The notes under the pieces: generated by a model
Database searches by the model: none
What the model was told of the DNA's origin: nothing
Seen by the model: the letters and a program-made list of their open reading frames with translations, nothing else
NCBI GenBank assembly: GCA_021792635.1
Contig: JAJYUH010000018.1
Coordinates: forward strand, 1-38,568
DNA: 38,568 nt
Direction: 5' to 3'
From: Natronospirales bacterium
GTDB lineage: Bacteria; Pseudomonadota; Gammaproteobacteria; Natronospirales; REEB76
Position numbers and translations under genes: made by a program
Shown here: positions 25,211 through 36,207 of the stretch, one piece after another
Numbering within the stretch: the stretch's first letter is position 1
Layout of the letters: each line of letters starts with the position of its first letter

Positions 25211-25957
25211 ATGACCAAACTCGTACTTCTCCGCCATGGTCTGAGCGAATGGAATAAGGAAAACCGCTTCACCGGCTGGACCGACGTGGACCTGGCGCCG
25301 GAGGGCTTGGCCGAAGCGAAGGAAGCCGCCCGCCTGCTGAGGCAGGAAGGGTTGATATTCGATGTGGCCTATACCTCGGTGCTGAAACGCGCGGTGCGCA
25401 CCCTGTGGATGGTGCTGGACGACCTGGATCTCATGTGGATCCCGGTGGAAAAGAGCTGGCGTCTCAACGAGCGCCATTACGGCGCGCTGCAGGGGCTGAA
25501 CAAGGCTGAGACCACGCAGAAATTCGGCGAGGACCAGGTGAAAATCTGGCGGCGCAGTTATGACGTGCGACCGCCAGCGCTCGCCGAAAATGACACGCGC
25601 CATCCCAATTTTGATCCGCGCTACGCGGGATTGAAGCCGACCGAGCGCCCCGCCACCGAATCGCTGGCCGACACCGTGGCGCGCTTCGTGCCTTATTATG
25701 AGTCCGAAATCCTGCCGGCCCTGAAACGCGGCAGGCGCATCATTATCACCGCCCACGGCAACTCCCTGCGGGCGCTGGTAAAACACCTGGGCGAAATCAG
25801 CGATGAGGACATCGTGACGTTCAACATCCCCACCGGCATTCCTCTGGTGTATGAGCTGGATGAGCGCTACCGGCCGGTCAGACATTACTATCTGGGCGAT
25901 CCGGAGAAAGCCGCAGCGGCGGCGAAAGCCGTGGCCAACCAGAGCAAAAACAAATGA
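25211..25957 (+). CDS. gpmA: 2,3-bisphosphoglycerate-dependent phosphoglycerate mutase
   Basis: The glycolytic mutase interconverts 3- and 2-phosphoglycerate through a phosphohistidine. The product is 248 residues from the ATG at 25211-25213; the frame is open five codons earlier but without a better start. [20 protein letters not shown] holds the active-site His. [20 protein letters not shown] and RPPAL follow, then the second active-site His in [14 protein letters not shown]. The tail is an unusual Ala/Lys-rich extension ([17 protein letters not shown]). Confidence 0.95.
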   Translation: MTKLVLLRHGLSEWNKENRFTGWTDVDLAPEGLAEAKEAARLLRQEGLIFDVAYTSVLKRAVRTLWMVLDDLDLMWIPVEKSWRLNERHYGALQGLNKAETTQKFGEDQVKIWRRSYDVRPPALAENDTRHPNFDPRYAGLKPTERPATESLADTVARFVPYYESEILPALKRGRRIIITAHGNSLRALVKHLGEISDEDIVTFNIPTGIPLVYELDERYRPVRHYYLGDPEKAAAAAKAVANQSKNK

Positions 25958-25981
25958 TTGATTTTGTGGGGAGATAGTTTT

Positions 25982-26066
25982 ATGGGAGCGGTAATATTCG
26001 CCGCGATGGCTTTTCGAAACGAGATCACGATGCAGACCGATGGTCTGCCAGCCGCTCCCGCATCAT
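25982..26066. repeat. REP-like inverted element between gpmA and the dehydrogenase gene
   Basis: ATGGGAGCGGTAAT near 25982 is complementary at its core (GGGAGCGG) to CCGCTCCC near 26053-26060. The inner part, TTCGCCGCGATGGCTTTTCG, resembles REP sequences of the GGGAGCGGC...GCCGCGATGG type. It may be a decayed REP pair. Confidence 0.45.
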
Positions 26067-26097
26067 TGATGTCAATGCAAAACAGAGGAACCGTCAA

Positions 26098-26865
26098 GTG
26101 AGATTTGAAAACATCCATGCCATCGTTTCCGGCGGGGTTTCCGGTCTCGGCCTGGCCACCTGTGAACGCATCACCAAGGCCGGCGGCAAGGTGGCCATGT
26201 TGGACGTGAGCGAACAACACGGCGCCGAAGCCGCAAAGAAACTCGGCGCCAACGCGCTGTTCATCAAGACGGACGTATCTTCTGAAAAGGAAGTGGGCGC
26301 AGCCGTGGAGAAAGCCAAGGCCGCCTTCGGCAGCCTGCAACTGGCGGTGAACTGCGCCGGCATCCTGGGCGCGGGCCGCACGCTGGGCCGCGAAGGTCCC
26401 ATGGCCACGGAGTTCTTCGCCAAAACCATCCACGTGAACCTCATCGGCACCTTCAACCTCATCAAGACCGCGGCCAACGTCATGCAGCACAACGCGCCGA
26501 ATGACGAAGGTGAACGCGGGGTGATCGTCAACACCGCCTCAGTGGCGGCCTTCGAGGGCCAGATCGGCCAAGCCGCCTACTCCGCTTCCAAGGGCGGCGT
26601 GGTCGGCATGACGCTGCCCATCGCGCGCGAGTTCGCGCGCTTCGGCATCCGCGTCATGACCATCGCGCCCGGCATCTTCTGGACGCCCATGATGGCCGGC
26701 ATGTCCGAAGAGGTGCAGAAATCCCTGGGCGCGCAGGTGCCCTTCCCTTCGCGTCTCGGCAAGCCGGAGGAATATGCGCAACTGGTGCAGCAGATCTGCG
26801 AAAGTGTGATGCTGAATGGGACAACCATCCGGCTGGACGGCGCGATAAGGATGCAACCGAAATAG
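26098..26865 (+). CDS. Short-chain dehydrogenase, 3-hydroxyacyl-CoA dehydrogenase type 2-like
   Basis: This 255-residue NAD-dependent enzyme starts at GTG 26098-26100 with AGAGGAA eight bases upstream. The cofactor motif is IVSGGVSGLGLATCERI followed by LDVSEQ, whose Asp indicates NAD rather than NADP. NCAGILGAGRTLG, the catalytic Ser in NTASVAAFEGQIGQ, and Tyr/Lys in AAYSASKGG follow, then IAPGIFWTPMM. The family resembles HSD10, which oxidises 2-methyl-3-hydroxybutyryl-CoA in isoleucine breakdown and other short 3-hydroxyacyl-CoAs. That role fits the surrounding branched-chain pathway but the substrate is inferred. Confidence 0.85.
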   Translation: MRFENIHAIVSGGVSGLGLATCERITKAGGKVAMLDVSEQHGAEAAKKLGANALFIKTDVSSEKEVGAAVEKAKAAFGSLQLAVNCAGILGAGRTLGREGPMATEFFAKTIHVNLIGTFNLIKTAANVMQHNAPNDEGERGVIVNTASVAAFEGQIGQAAYSASKGGVVGMTLPIAREFARFGIRVMTIAPGIFWTPMMAGMSEEVQKSLGAQVPFPSRLGKPEEYAQLVQQICESVMLNGTTIRLDGAIRMQPK

Positions 26866-26944
26866 GAAGTGAGGCGTTAAAATGGAAACCAGCCGACAGC
26901 CCCCCAAAAATGGTCAGGCCGCTGTGGTGATCCGTCAACCAAAT

Positions 26945-26982
26945 CCCCTCGCCCCCTTCGGGGGAGAGGCCGGGTGAGGGGG
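26945..26982. repeat. GC-rich intergenic hairpin before the ETF-QO gene
   Basis: CCCCC and GGGGG pair around TTC (26952-26964), with an outer pairing of CCCCTC to GAGGGG (26945-26950 and 26976-26982). It belongs to the common CCCTCGCCCCCTTCGGGGGA class of intergenic repeats. No U-tract follows. Confidence 0.5.
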
Positions 26983-27012
26983 CTAGGCTCCGTGGAAATC
27001 CAGCGCGAAATA

Positions 27013-28590
27013 ATGACTTACGACGTGGTGGTGGTCGGCGCCGGCCCGGCCGGCCTTGCCTGTGCCATCCGCCTCAAGCAGCGCGCGCCGAACAAGCGCG
27101 TGTGCGTGCTGGAAAAAGGCTCGCAGGTAGGTGCGCACATTCTGTCGGGCTGCGTCATGGAGCCGGTGCCCCTGGACGAGCTGCTGCCCGACTGGCGCAA
27201 GACGCCACCCGCCATCTGCGTGCCGGCGGCAAAAGATGAGTTCGTGCTGCTGACTAAAACCCGCCGTATCCGGCTGCCCACGCCGCCGCAAATGCACAAC
27301 CACGGCAACTTCATCATCTCGCTCGGCAGCCTATGCGCCTGGATGGCGCAACAGGCGGAAGCCCTGGGCGTGGAGGTGTTCCCCGGTTTCCCGGCCGCCG
27401 CGCCGCTGATCGAGAACGGCCAGGTCATCGGTGTGCGCTGCGGTGATATGGGGCTCAACAAGGACGGCACGCCCGGCCAGAATTTCACCGCCGGCGTGGA
27501 CATCCACGCCGGCGTCACGGTGCTGGCGGAAGGCTGCCGCGGCAGCGTGAGCAAACTGCTCATTAAGGAATTCAAACTCGACGCGAAGTGCTCGCCGCAA
27601 ACCTACGGTATCGGCTTCAAGGAACTCTGGCAACTGCCCCCGGATCGTGCCAAGCCCGGACACGTCCAGCACAGCATCGGCTGGCCGCTGGATTCCAGAA
27701 CCTACGGCGGCAGTTTCCTGTATCACCTGGACCAGGATCGGGTATACGTGGGCTTCGTGGCGGGGCTGGATTATGAGAACCCGGAATTCAAACCCTTCGA
27801 AGCGTTCCAGCAGTTCAAGCACCATCCGAGCGTCCAGCCGCTGCTGGAAGGCGGCGAGATCGTATCCGCGGGTACGCGCGCACTGATTGAAGGTGGTTTG
27901 CAATCCCTGCCGAAGCTGGAAATGCCCGGTGCGCTGCTGGTAGGCGACGCCGCCGGCACGCTCAACGTGCCCAAGATCAAGGGCGTACACATGGCGCTGC
28001 GCTCAGGGATGCTGGCCGCCGAACATCTCGCCGAGCGCAGTACCAGCGAAGGTTTCGATGCGCGCTGGCGCCGCTCGCCATCAGCGAAAGAACTGCACAG
28101 GGTTCGCAATATCCGGCCCGGATTCCACAAAGGCCTGTGGTTCGGATTGCTGAACGCCGCTCTGGAGACCGCGACGCTCGGCAACCTACCGTGGACGTTC
28201 AAGAATCACGCTGATTGGAAAAGCCTGGACAAGCTCGGCGAATATCCAGCCGAAATCGAAAACTATGTAAGCCGCACGTTGCCGCCCAAGGACCGGCTGT
28301 CCTCGGTATTCTATGCCGCCACCAGTCATGACGAACACCAACCCGCCCACCTCAAAGTACCGGATACCAGCATCTGCGTCGGCCGTTGTGTCACCGAGTA
28401 CGGCAACCCCTGCACCCGCTTCTGCCCCGCTCAGGTCTATGAAATGGTCGAGGAAAACGGCAGGAAACGCTTGCAGATCAATGCCGCCAACTGCGTGCAC
28501 TGCAAGACCTGCGACATCAAGGACCCCTACGAAAACATCCTCTGGACCACGCCGGAAGGCGGCTCCGGACCGAATTACCAGAATCTCTGA
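27013..28590 (+). CDS. Electron transfer flavoprotein-ubiquinone oxidoreductase
   Basis: ETF-QO takes electrons from reduced ETF and gives them to ubiquinone in the membrane, linking isovaleryl-CoA dehydrogenase to respiration. The product is 525 residues from the ATG at 27013-27015. The FAD site is VVVGAGPAGLACAIRL near the N-terminus, and GDAAGTLNVPKIKGVHMALR is the second FAD and quinone-site region. The C-terminal domain has the 4Fe-4S cysteines in TRFCPAQVYE and NCVHCKTCDIKDP, and ends WTTPEGGSGPNYQNL as in the family. etfBA follows about 0.8 kb downstream. Confidence 0.95.
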   Translation: MTYDVVVVGAGPAGLACAIRLKQRAPNKRVCVLEKGSQVGAHILSGCVMEPVPLDELLPDWRKTPPAICVPAAKDEFVLLTKTRRIRLPTPPQMHNHGNFIISLGSLCAWMAQQAEALGVEVFPGFPAAAPLIENGQVIGVRCGDMGLNKDGTPGQNFTAGVDIHAGVTVLAEGCRGSVSKLLIKEFKLDAKCSPQTYGIGFKELWQLPPDRAKPGHVQHSIGWPLDSRTYGGSFLYHLDQDRVYVGFVAGLDYENPEFKPFEAFQQFKHHPSVQPLLEGGEIVSAGTRALIEGGLQSLPKLEMPGALLVGDAAGTLNVPKIKGVHMALRSGMLAAEHLAERSTSEGFDARWRRSPSAKELHRVRNIRPGFHKGLWFGLLNAALETATLGNLPWTFKNHADWKSLDKLGEYPAEIENYVSRTLPPKDRLSSVFYAATSHDEHQPAHLKVPDTSICVGRCVTEYGNPCTRFCPAQVYEMVEENGRKRLQINAANCVHCKTCDIKDPYENILWTTPEGGSGPNYQNL

Positions 28591-28593
28591 CGC

Positions 28594-28971
28594 ATGATCA
28601 TCAGCATCCATCACGCACAAATTACAATCCCCAAAGACAGGGAGCCGGAAGCCCGCGATTTTTATTGCCGCGTGCTTGGGCTAAAAGAGATTTCAAAACC
28701 GGAAACTTTGCAAGGTCGCGGCGGCTTTTGGCTACAGGTGGGCGACAGCCAGGTGCATGTGGGTATCGAAGATGGCGTGGACAGAAAGCTGACAAAAGCC
28801 CACGTGGCTTATGAAGTTAACGACTTGACCCATTGGCGCAAAACGATCATCGCTAACGGTATCGAGATATTTTCCGGTGAGCCGATACCTGGCTACGACC
28901 GTTTTGAATTCCGTGACCCCTTCGGAAACAGAGTTGAAATGATTCAAAAAACTGTGGAACAGCCTCGGTAA
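28594..28971 (+). CDS. Glyoxalase/VOC-family protein
   Basis: This 125-residue protein starts three bases after the ETF-QO stop. It shows the two-module beta-alpha-beta-beta-beta fold: IHHAQITIPKDREPEARDFY, RVLGLKEI, FWLQVGDSQVHVGIED, and in the second half AHVAYEVNDL and FEFRDPFGNRVEMIQ. His7 and the Glu in RVEM are at usual metal-ligand positions. Substrate is not deducible; it could be a lyase, dioxygenase or resistance-type protein. It is complete, unlike the VOC fragment at 3573-3761. Confidence 0.8.
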   Translation: MIISIHHAQITIPKDREPEARDFYCRVLGLKEISKPETLQGRGGFWLQVGDSQVHVGIEDGVDRKLTKAHVAYEVNDLTHWRKTIIANGIEIFSGEPIPGYDRFEFRDPFGNRVEMIQKTVEQPR

Positions 28972-29030
28972 TCATTTGGAGTTTGCTCGCAATTACCGAA
29001 CCGTAAATTCTTGACTCTGGATACCCGTAG

Positions 29031-29323
29031 CGCGAGCTGAGCACTGGACTGAGCAAGGTTAGCCCACGGGGGCGAAGCCATGGATGGCGAGCTCGCGCGA
29101 CCGGCACAGGGGCGAGGAGCGCCGCTTCGAGCGGGCGCACGGGATGTGCACCCTGGGCTTTCCCGCGGAGCAGGATGCGCAGCGGAAAGTGCCGTGAGCG
29201 CGGCTCCGCGGCGAGCAAAGCGCGCAGGAACGTCGCGGCTTCCGCGACCCGGGCTCCGGGGGAATGGTTTTGGTGACTTTTGCCGAAACAAAAGTCACCC
29301 GTCGCGCGGGGGCGGAACCCCGC
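29031..29323. repeat. Long intergenic repeat, left inverted copy
   Basis: The 395-base gap before etfB contains no credible gene. Its main content is a repeat running from GCGCGAGCTGAGCACTGGAC to GCGGGGTTCCGCCCCC (as complement), with an internal hairpin: GGTGACTTTTG pairs with CAAAAGTCACC at about 29270-29299. A related copy in inverted orientation lies at 31066-31287, on the far side of etfBA. The hairpin end could act as a transcription terminator for the VOC gene. Confidence 0.75.
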
Positions 29324-29366
29324 ATTCAAAAACCGTGACGCAGTCACGCAATAATGGATTTTGAAA

Positions 29367-30113
29367 ATGAAAATACTGGTCGGCATCAAACGCGTCATTG
29401 ATTTCTCGGTGCGCGTACAGGTCAAGAAAGACGGCAGCGGTGTCAATACCGACGGCGTGAAGCTGTCCATCAATCCCTTCGACGAGATCGCACTGGAGGA
29501 AGCCCTGCGCATCCGTGAACGCGGCACGCAGACGGAAATCGTCGCCGTGAGCATCGGGCCGGCGGACTGCCAGCAGCAGTTGCGCACCGCGCTCGCCATG
29601 GGCGCGGACCGCGCGATTCTGGTGGAGACCGGCGAGGTTCTGCAGCCGCTGATGGTTGCACGCGTGTTTCATGAACTGGTGAAGCGTGAGGACGCTGACT
29701 TGGTGATCCTCGGCAAGCAGGCCATTGATGATGACTTCAACCAGACCGGCCAGATGCTGGCGGCGCTATGGGACCGCCCGCAGGCCACGTTTGCCTCAAA
29801 GGTCGAATTGAAGGACAAAACGCTCACCGTCACCCGCGAAGTGGACGCGGGTCTTGAGGTGATCGCCGTGGACCTGCCGGCGGTGATCACCACCGATCTG
29901 CGGCTCAATACGCCACGCTTCGTGAAGATGCCGGACATCATGAAAGCCCGCAACAAACCGCTGCAAACCCTGAAGCTGGAAGAACTGGGCATAGCCGCCG
30001 CACCTAAGCTCGAAGCGAAGCACTACGCATCACCGCCGCAACGGATGGGCGGGAAAAAAGTGGCCGACGTGCCTGCGCTGATCGCGGCACTGAAAGAACG
30101 GGGGGTGCTGTGA
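29367..30113 (+). CDS. etfB: Electron transfer flavoprotein, beta subunit
   Basis: This 248-residue subunit forms the soluble ETF heterodimer with EtfA, binds AMP, and accepts electrons from acyl-CoA dehydrogenases. The start is the ATG at 29367-29369. MKILVGIKRVIDFSVRVQVK, then NPFDEIALEEALRI and ADLVILGKQAIDDDFNQTGQ are typical; the signature VEVTREVDAGLE-like stretch (LTVTREVDAGLEV) and ADLPAVITTDLRLNTPR-like stretch follow. The stop overlaps the etfA start (TGATG). Confidence 0.96.
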   Translation: MKILVGIKRVIDFSVRVQVKKDGSGVNTDGVKLSINPFDEIALEEALRIRERGTQTEIVAVSIGPADCQQQLRTALAMGADRAILVETGEVLQPLMVARVFHELVKREDADLVILGKQAIDDDFNQTGQMLAALWDRPQATFASKVELKDKTLTVTREVDAGLEVIAVDLPAVITTDLRLNTPRFVKMPDIMKARNKPLQTLKLEELGIAAAPKLEAKHYASPPQRMGGKKVADVPALIAALKERGVL

Positions 30114-31057
30114 TGAGCAAAATTCTCGTGATTGCCGAACATGACGGCAAGAAGCTCAACGCCTCCACGGCACGCGCGGTCAGCTGCGCGCTTGCCATCG
30201 GCGGCGAGATTGACGTGGCAGTGTTTGCCGCCGACACCGCGGCGGTTGCGGGGTCCGCCGCGAAGCTCAAAGGCGTAAAGTGCGCGCTAAGAATCGAACG
30301 TGCGGAAAACGCCCATTCGCTGGCCTCGGTGTTGGCGCCGCAGATTGCCAAACTGGCAAAAGACTACAGTCACGTGCTCGCACCCTCCACCACTTTCGGC
30401 AAGGACGTGCTGCCGCGGGCTGCGGCGCTTCTGGGCGTGCAGCAGGTAAGCGACGTGATGAAGGTAGTTGACGCAACTACCTTCGAGCGACCCATGTACG
30501 CGGGCAACGCCATCGTCACCGTGCAGGTGCCCGCCTCGCCCTATATCCTCGCCACGGTGCGCACCGCCTCCTGGCAGCCCTGCGGCGAAGGCGGCAACGC
30601 GGAAATCGTGTCGGCGAGCACCGATGCGGCGATTCCCACGCACACGCGCTTCGTGGAACTGAAAGCCGAGAAAAACGACCGGCCCGATCTGCAATCGGCG
30701 CCGCGTGTGGTCTCCGGCGGCCGCGGCGTGGGCAGCAAGGAAAATTTCGCGGTGATCTACAAGTTCGCCGACAAGTTGTGTGCCGCCGTCGGCGCCTCAC
30801 GCGCGGCGGTGGACGCGGGCTTCGTGCCCAATGATTTGCAGGTGGGCCAGACCGGCAAGATCATCGCGCCGGACCTGTACGTGGCCGTCGGCATCTCCGG
30901 CGCCATCCAGCACCTCACCGGCATCAAGGATGCGCGCACCATCGTCGCCATCAACAAGGACCCGGATGCACCAATTTTCCAAGTTGCCGATATTGGGTTG
31001 GTAGGGGATCTGTTTCAGATATTGCCGGAATTGGAAAAGGAACTGGATAAGCTCTAA
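30113..31057 (+). CDS. etfA: Electron transfer flavoprotein, alpha subunit
   Basis: This 314-residue subunit carries the FAD. It starts at the ATG 30113-30115 sharing one base with the etfB stop. The N-domain opens [16 protein letters not shown]. The FAD-binding C-domain has [20 protein letters not shown], then [20 protein letters not shown] and [20 protein letters not shown], followed by [20 protein letters not shown]. All motifs of the family are intact. Confidence 0.96.
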   Translation: MSKILVIAEHDGKKLNASTARAVSCALAIGGEIDVAVFAADTAAVAGSAAKLKGVKCALRIERAENAHSLASVLAPQIAKLAKDYSHVLAPSTTFGKDVLPRAAALLGVQQVSDVMKVVDATTFERPMYAGNAIVTVQVPASPYILATVRTASWQPCGEGGNAEIVSASTDAAIPTHTRFVELKAEKNDRPDLQSAPRVVSGGRGVGSKENFAVIYKFADKLCAAVGASRAAVDAGFVPNDLQVGQTGKIIAPDLYVAVGISGAIQHLTGIKDARTIVAINKDPDAPIFQVADIGLVGDLFQILPELEKELDKL

Positions 31058-31065
31058 TCAAGATA

Positions 31066-31287
31066 GCGGGGTTTCGCCCCCGCGCGACGGGTCCCTTTTC
31101 TTTGCTTGTCCAAAGAAAAGGGACGAAAAGAAAGAACACCCCGGGACGCCGCGCTTCGCGTCCCCTGCGCACTTCCCTCGTTCGGGGCTTCGCAGACGGC
31201 ACATCCCTGTGCCGCTGCGAAGGCTCGCCATCCCTGGCTTCGCCCGCTTCGCGGCCTGATCCTCACTCGGTCCAGTGCTCGGCGGCA
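31066..31287. repeat. Long intergenic repeat, right inverted copy
   Basis: It starts eight bases after etfA with GCGGGGTTTCGCCCCCGCGC, continues with a hairpin (GTCCCTTTTCTTTG with CAAAGAAAAGGGAC, about 31090-31123), and later has GGCTCGCCATCCCTGGCTTC and GGTCCAGTGCTCGGC. These correspond in order to the complement of 29031-29323, with substitutions and a length difference. The CCTTTTCTTTG hairpin could end the etfBA transcript. Short open frames here are not genes. Confidence 0.75.
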
Positions 31288-31312
31288 TCCAAGGGGACTC
31301 AAGATAGATTCC

Positions 31313-31817
31313 CCCGGCTAAAGCCGGGGTCCTTACCGCTACAGTTCCATTCGGAACTGACCTGAATCCTGGCGGCCTTGGTGCTCTACATACCGTTTGA
31401 TGGTGATCTCGTCTACCCCTACGCTGCTGACGAAGTAGCCCGGCGACCACACGATATTCTCTTTCCAGTACACCTTCTTCAACCATCCTAACGTCTTCCG
31501 CATCTGCGACGACGATTGGCTTTTTAGCTGCCCCATCACGGCCGCAATGCTGTACCGAGGCGGTATGCTCATCACCATGTGCAGGTGATCCTGGTCAAAG
31601 CCAATCGTCTCAATCATCACGCCGGGCATACTTCGCAGCAGCTTCGGCAGCACTTTCCGCAAATACACACACACGCCAGGATTCAGGATCCGGCGGCGGT
31701 ATTTACACACCCACACCACCTGGTACTGCAGGCGATAAACGCTGTGTCCTGCCCTGACAACTTCCATGCCCTAACCATACCGCCGCCGGGCTCATTCATC
31801 CACGGGTAAACCCGTGG
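31313..31817 (-). mobile_element. IS200-type insertion sequence
   Basis: A single Y1 transposase gene is bracketed by two perfect subterminal hairpins: CCCCGGCTAAAGCCGGGG (31313-31330) and CCACGGGTAAACCCGTGG (31800-31817). IS200/IS605 elements have such hairpins and no terminal inverted repeats or target duplication, so the exact tips cannot be set; they lie a few bases outside the hairpins. The element sits directly behind the long repeat downstream of etfA. Confidence 0.8.
31339..31767 (-). CDS. tnpA: IS200-family Y1 transposase TnpA
   Basis: This 142-residue HUH single-strand transposase is complete. RLQYQVVWVCKYRRRIL opens the fold. The HUH motif is DHLHMVMSIPPRYS (His-Leu-His). The catalytic Tyr is in the C-terminal helix, TIKRYVEHQG. 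The ending SGQFRMEL fits the family. The frame is intact, so the element may still be mobile. No tnpB accompanies it. Confidence 0.92.
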   Translation of the reverse strand: MEVVRAGHSVYRLQYQVVWVCKYRRRILNPGVCVYLRKVLPKLLRSMPGVMIETIGFDQDHLHMVMSIPPRYSIAAVMGQLKSQSSSQMRKTLGWLKKVYWKENIVWSPGYFVSSVGVDEITIKRYVEHQGRQDSGQFRMEL

Positions 31818-31885
31818 TGTTCTGTCTGCGACCGCATAAAGGGAAAGAATGCTGGCGCATGGATACAGACGTTTCTTGAATACCG

Positions 31886-31942
31886 TGGATTCCGCCGAGC
31901 CTCGCAGTCCGTCTCGGAATCCAGCCCGCCCGCAGGGCGGGG
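31886..31942. repeat. Intergenic inverted repeats downstream of the OPT transporter gene
   Basis: TGGATTCCG and CGGAATCCA (31886-31894 and 31915-31923) form a 9-bp stem, followed at once by CCCGCCC-GCA-GGGCGGG. It resembles the common GGATTCC...GGAATCC intergenic repeats of proteobacteria. It may serve as the terminator of the OPT gene, which ends 37 bases away on minus. Confidence 0.45.
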
Positions 31943-31978
31943 CGACGTCAGGACGACGAGCCGGCGCAGCCGCACCCA

Positions 31979-33976
31979 TCACTTCTGGGCCAGCCCCTCG
32001 ATCCACCGGTACAGTACGAACACCACCGCCACGAAGGCGGCGCCGCCGATCCAGATGGAGGCGGTTTCGAAACCCGGCCCGACCAGTGCCAGCGGCGAGG
32101 CATTGCCGGAGAACGCCACCACCGCGGCGATCACAACGCCCAGCAGGCTTTCGCCCACGATCAGGCCGGAAGCCAGCAACACGCCCAACTGTTTGGTGGC
32201 TGCCGGTTTCGGTGCCTTGTCGGCGCGGCGGCTGAACCACCAGCCGACGATGGCACCCACCACCACCATGAGCGTGGTGGAAGTGGGCAGGTAAATCCCC
32301 AGGCCCACCGCCAGCGGCGGCAGCCGCAGCGACTTGGTGGTGCGGTGCAGGATTTCATCCAGCACGATGATGCCGACGCCGATCAGCCCGCCGATGCCGA
32401 TGAGCGTCCAGTCTATATCGTTCCGGATCACGCCCTGGGCCAGCGCCGAGATCAGGCCGGCCTGCGGTGCCGGCAGCGCGTGCGCCGGGTTGACACCGGG
32501 CGCGCCCAGGAATCCGTAAGCATGATTGAGCAGGTCCAGCACCGGCGGAATGATGAGCGCACCCGCGATCACGCCGATCACCAGCGCCCACTGCTGCATC
32601 GAAGGTGTGGCATCCACCAGCTGGCCGGTCTTGAGGTCCTGCAGGTTATTGTTGGCGATGGAGGCCACCGCGAACACCACCGAGGTCAGGAACAGTGCGA
32701 ACGCCACCAGCGCCTTGCCGGCCTCGGGCGGCAGCTCCGATTTCACGCCCAGCACCAAGAGCAGCGCTGCGATTACCACCACCAGAATGCCGATGCCCGA
32801 CAACGGGCTGTTGGAGGAACCGATCAGTCCCGCCATGTAACCGCAGACGGTGGAAACCAAAGCACTCAGGATTACCACAAACAGCACGCCGCCGACCGTC
32901 AGTAACAGGGCATGGGAGCCCAGACCGCTGATCACGCTGAAATGCCACAGCAGCCAGGCGACGGGAATCAGGCAGATGAGCGAAACCAGGCCCACCATGC
33001 CGATGGGAATGTCGCGCTCGGTGCGCGGCAGCGTGTCCGCCCGTCCGGCCTTGCGCACCCGCGCGGCCGCCATGGCGCCGGCGAGTCCGCCGACCACCGG
33101 TTTGACCAGCATGCCGAGGGTCCAGACGGCAGCTACGCCGATGGTGCCGGCGCCCACGAAGCGCACGTAATGGGCCCAGGCACCTTGGGCGACGTCCGCG
33201 GCGGCACCTGCGACCGGATGCAGCAGCGTGAAATGCGGCACCGCCCAGCCCCAGCCGATGAGCGCGCCCACCAGCATGGCGATGCCCACGGAAATGCCCA
33301 CCAGATGGCCGATGGCGAACAGCGCGAACGACAGGCTGAAATCGAAACCGGTGGCAGGGCTCCTGTCGCCGCCGAAACGAAAATACTGCGCCACGTCGCT
33401 GGCAAAGATACGGGTCTGCACGATCACGTAGAACACCGCGGAAACCACCGAGCCCACCACCACGGCCTTGAGTCCCGAACCGCCGGATTCCACCGACTCG
33501 GCCGCCTCCGCCGAGGCGGGGTTCGAGCCGACCCGGAGCACTTCGGCGCAGGCCACGCCTTCGGGATACGGCAGATCGGAATTGGTCACCAGCGCGCGGC
33601 GCAGCGGAATGGTGTACATCACGCCGAGGATGCCGCCGGTGGCGCAGATGCCGAACGACATCCAGAACGGGAATCCGGTCCACCAGCCGACGATGATGAG
33701 CCCCGGCAGCACGAAGATGATCGAGGACAGGGTGCCCGCCGCCGACGCGACCGTCTGCACGATGTTGTTTTCCTGCATGGTCGCATTGCCGAAGCCGCGC
33801 AGGATCGCCATGGAGATCACCGCAGCCGGAATGGAAGTGGAGAAGGTGATGCCGGCCTTGAGGCCGAAATAGACATTCGCCGCCGTGAAGATCACGGTGA
33901 TGATGACGCCGATGAGCAGGCCGCGGATGGTCAATTCACTGAGCGGCGTAATGCCGGTTTGCGATTGGATTCTCAT
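31979..33976 (-). CDS. OPT-family transporter
   Basis: This 665-residue cytoplasmic-membrane protein has about 14-16 hydrophobic segments. The N-terminus, LSELTIRGLLIGVIITVIFT, then ANVYFGLKAGITFSTSIPAA, is typical of bacterial OPT (oligopeptide transporter) proteins. Further marks are NIVQTVASAAGTLSSIIFVL, PLRRALVTNSDLPYPEGVAC and NNNLQDLKTGQLVDATPSMQ. OPT members move peptides or metal-siderophore chelates; bacterial members are mostly uncharacterised, so substrate is open. The start ATG at 33974-33976 has GGGGAGA upstream on minus. It is transcribed toward the IS200 element and away from the acetoacetyl-CoA synthetase gene, with 268 bases of shared upstream DNA in which I see no clear promoter. 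Confidence 0.9.
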   Translation of the reverse strand: MRIQSQTGITPLSELTIRGLLIGVIITVIFTAANVYFGLKAGITFSTSIPAAVISMAILRGFGNATMQENNIVQTVASAAGTLSSIIFVLPGLIIVGWWTGFPFWMSFGICATGGILGVMYTIPLRRALVTNSDLPYPEGVACAEVLRVGSNPASAEAAESVESGGSGLKAVVVGSVVSAVFYVIVQTRIFASDVAQYFRFGGDRSPATGFDFSLSFALFAIGHLVGISVGIAMLVGALIGWGWAVPHFTLLHPVAGAAADVAQGAWAHYVRFVGAGTIGVAAVWTLGMLVKPVVGGLAGAMAAARVRKAGRADTLPRTERDIPIGMVGLVSLICLIPVAWLLWHFSVISGLGSHALLLTVGGVLFVVILSALVSTVCGYMAGLIGSSNSPLSGIGILVVVIAALLLVLGVKSELPPEAGKALVAFALFLTSVVFAVASIANNNLQDLKTGQLVDATPSMQQWALVIGVIAGALIIPPVLDLLNHAYGFLGAPGVNPAHALPAPQAGLISALAQGVIRNDIDWTLIGIGGLIGVGIIVLDEILHRTTKSLRLPPLAVGLGIYLPTSTTLMVVVGAIVGWWFSRRADKAPKPAATKQLGVLLASGLIVGESLLGVVIAAVVAFSGNASPLALVGPGFETASIWIGGAAFVAVVFVLYRWIEGLAQK

Positions 33977-34244
33977 CTGAGATTCTCCCCATTACCGGAA
34001 TGCCGTCTTCCCGTCCGCCGGACGGAACCCACCCTCCGGCGGTTATCGCCGCGGTTGGCGTGCACGATACCTTATCCACCCCCGGGGTGTCTCGTTCCGC
34101 GCGGCTTGAAGTCGGACCCGGAATTGCCGTACACCGCACCGCTGGTACGCGGCCGGACGGCAGCCGCATCGCGTACCTGCAGCTGAAAGCCGCGCAAAAC
34201 CTGCGATAATTCGCGCTGGCACTGATCATCCCCAGACCCCCTTC

Positions 34245-36197
<1,953 letters not shown>

Positions 36198-36207
36198 TGG
36201 TTTCACC

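Noticed and set aside
29080..29325. Short frames before etfB
   Set aside because: They lie within the left copy of the long intergenic repeat and show no protein features.
31066..31338. Overlapping short frames downstream of etfA
   Set aside because: They fall in the inverted repeat element and hairpins, and their translations are Arg/Ser/Pro-rich and match nothing.
31300..31840. Target-site duplication around the IS200 element
   Set aside because: None was seen, and this family does not make one, so the exact ends stay undefined.
33977..34244. A 69-codon frame between the OPT and acetoacetyl-CoA synthetase genes
   Set aside because: There is no ribosome site, no recognisable sequence, and it fills a divergent promoter region. 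I see no clear promoter or repeat there either.
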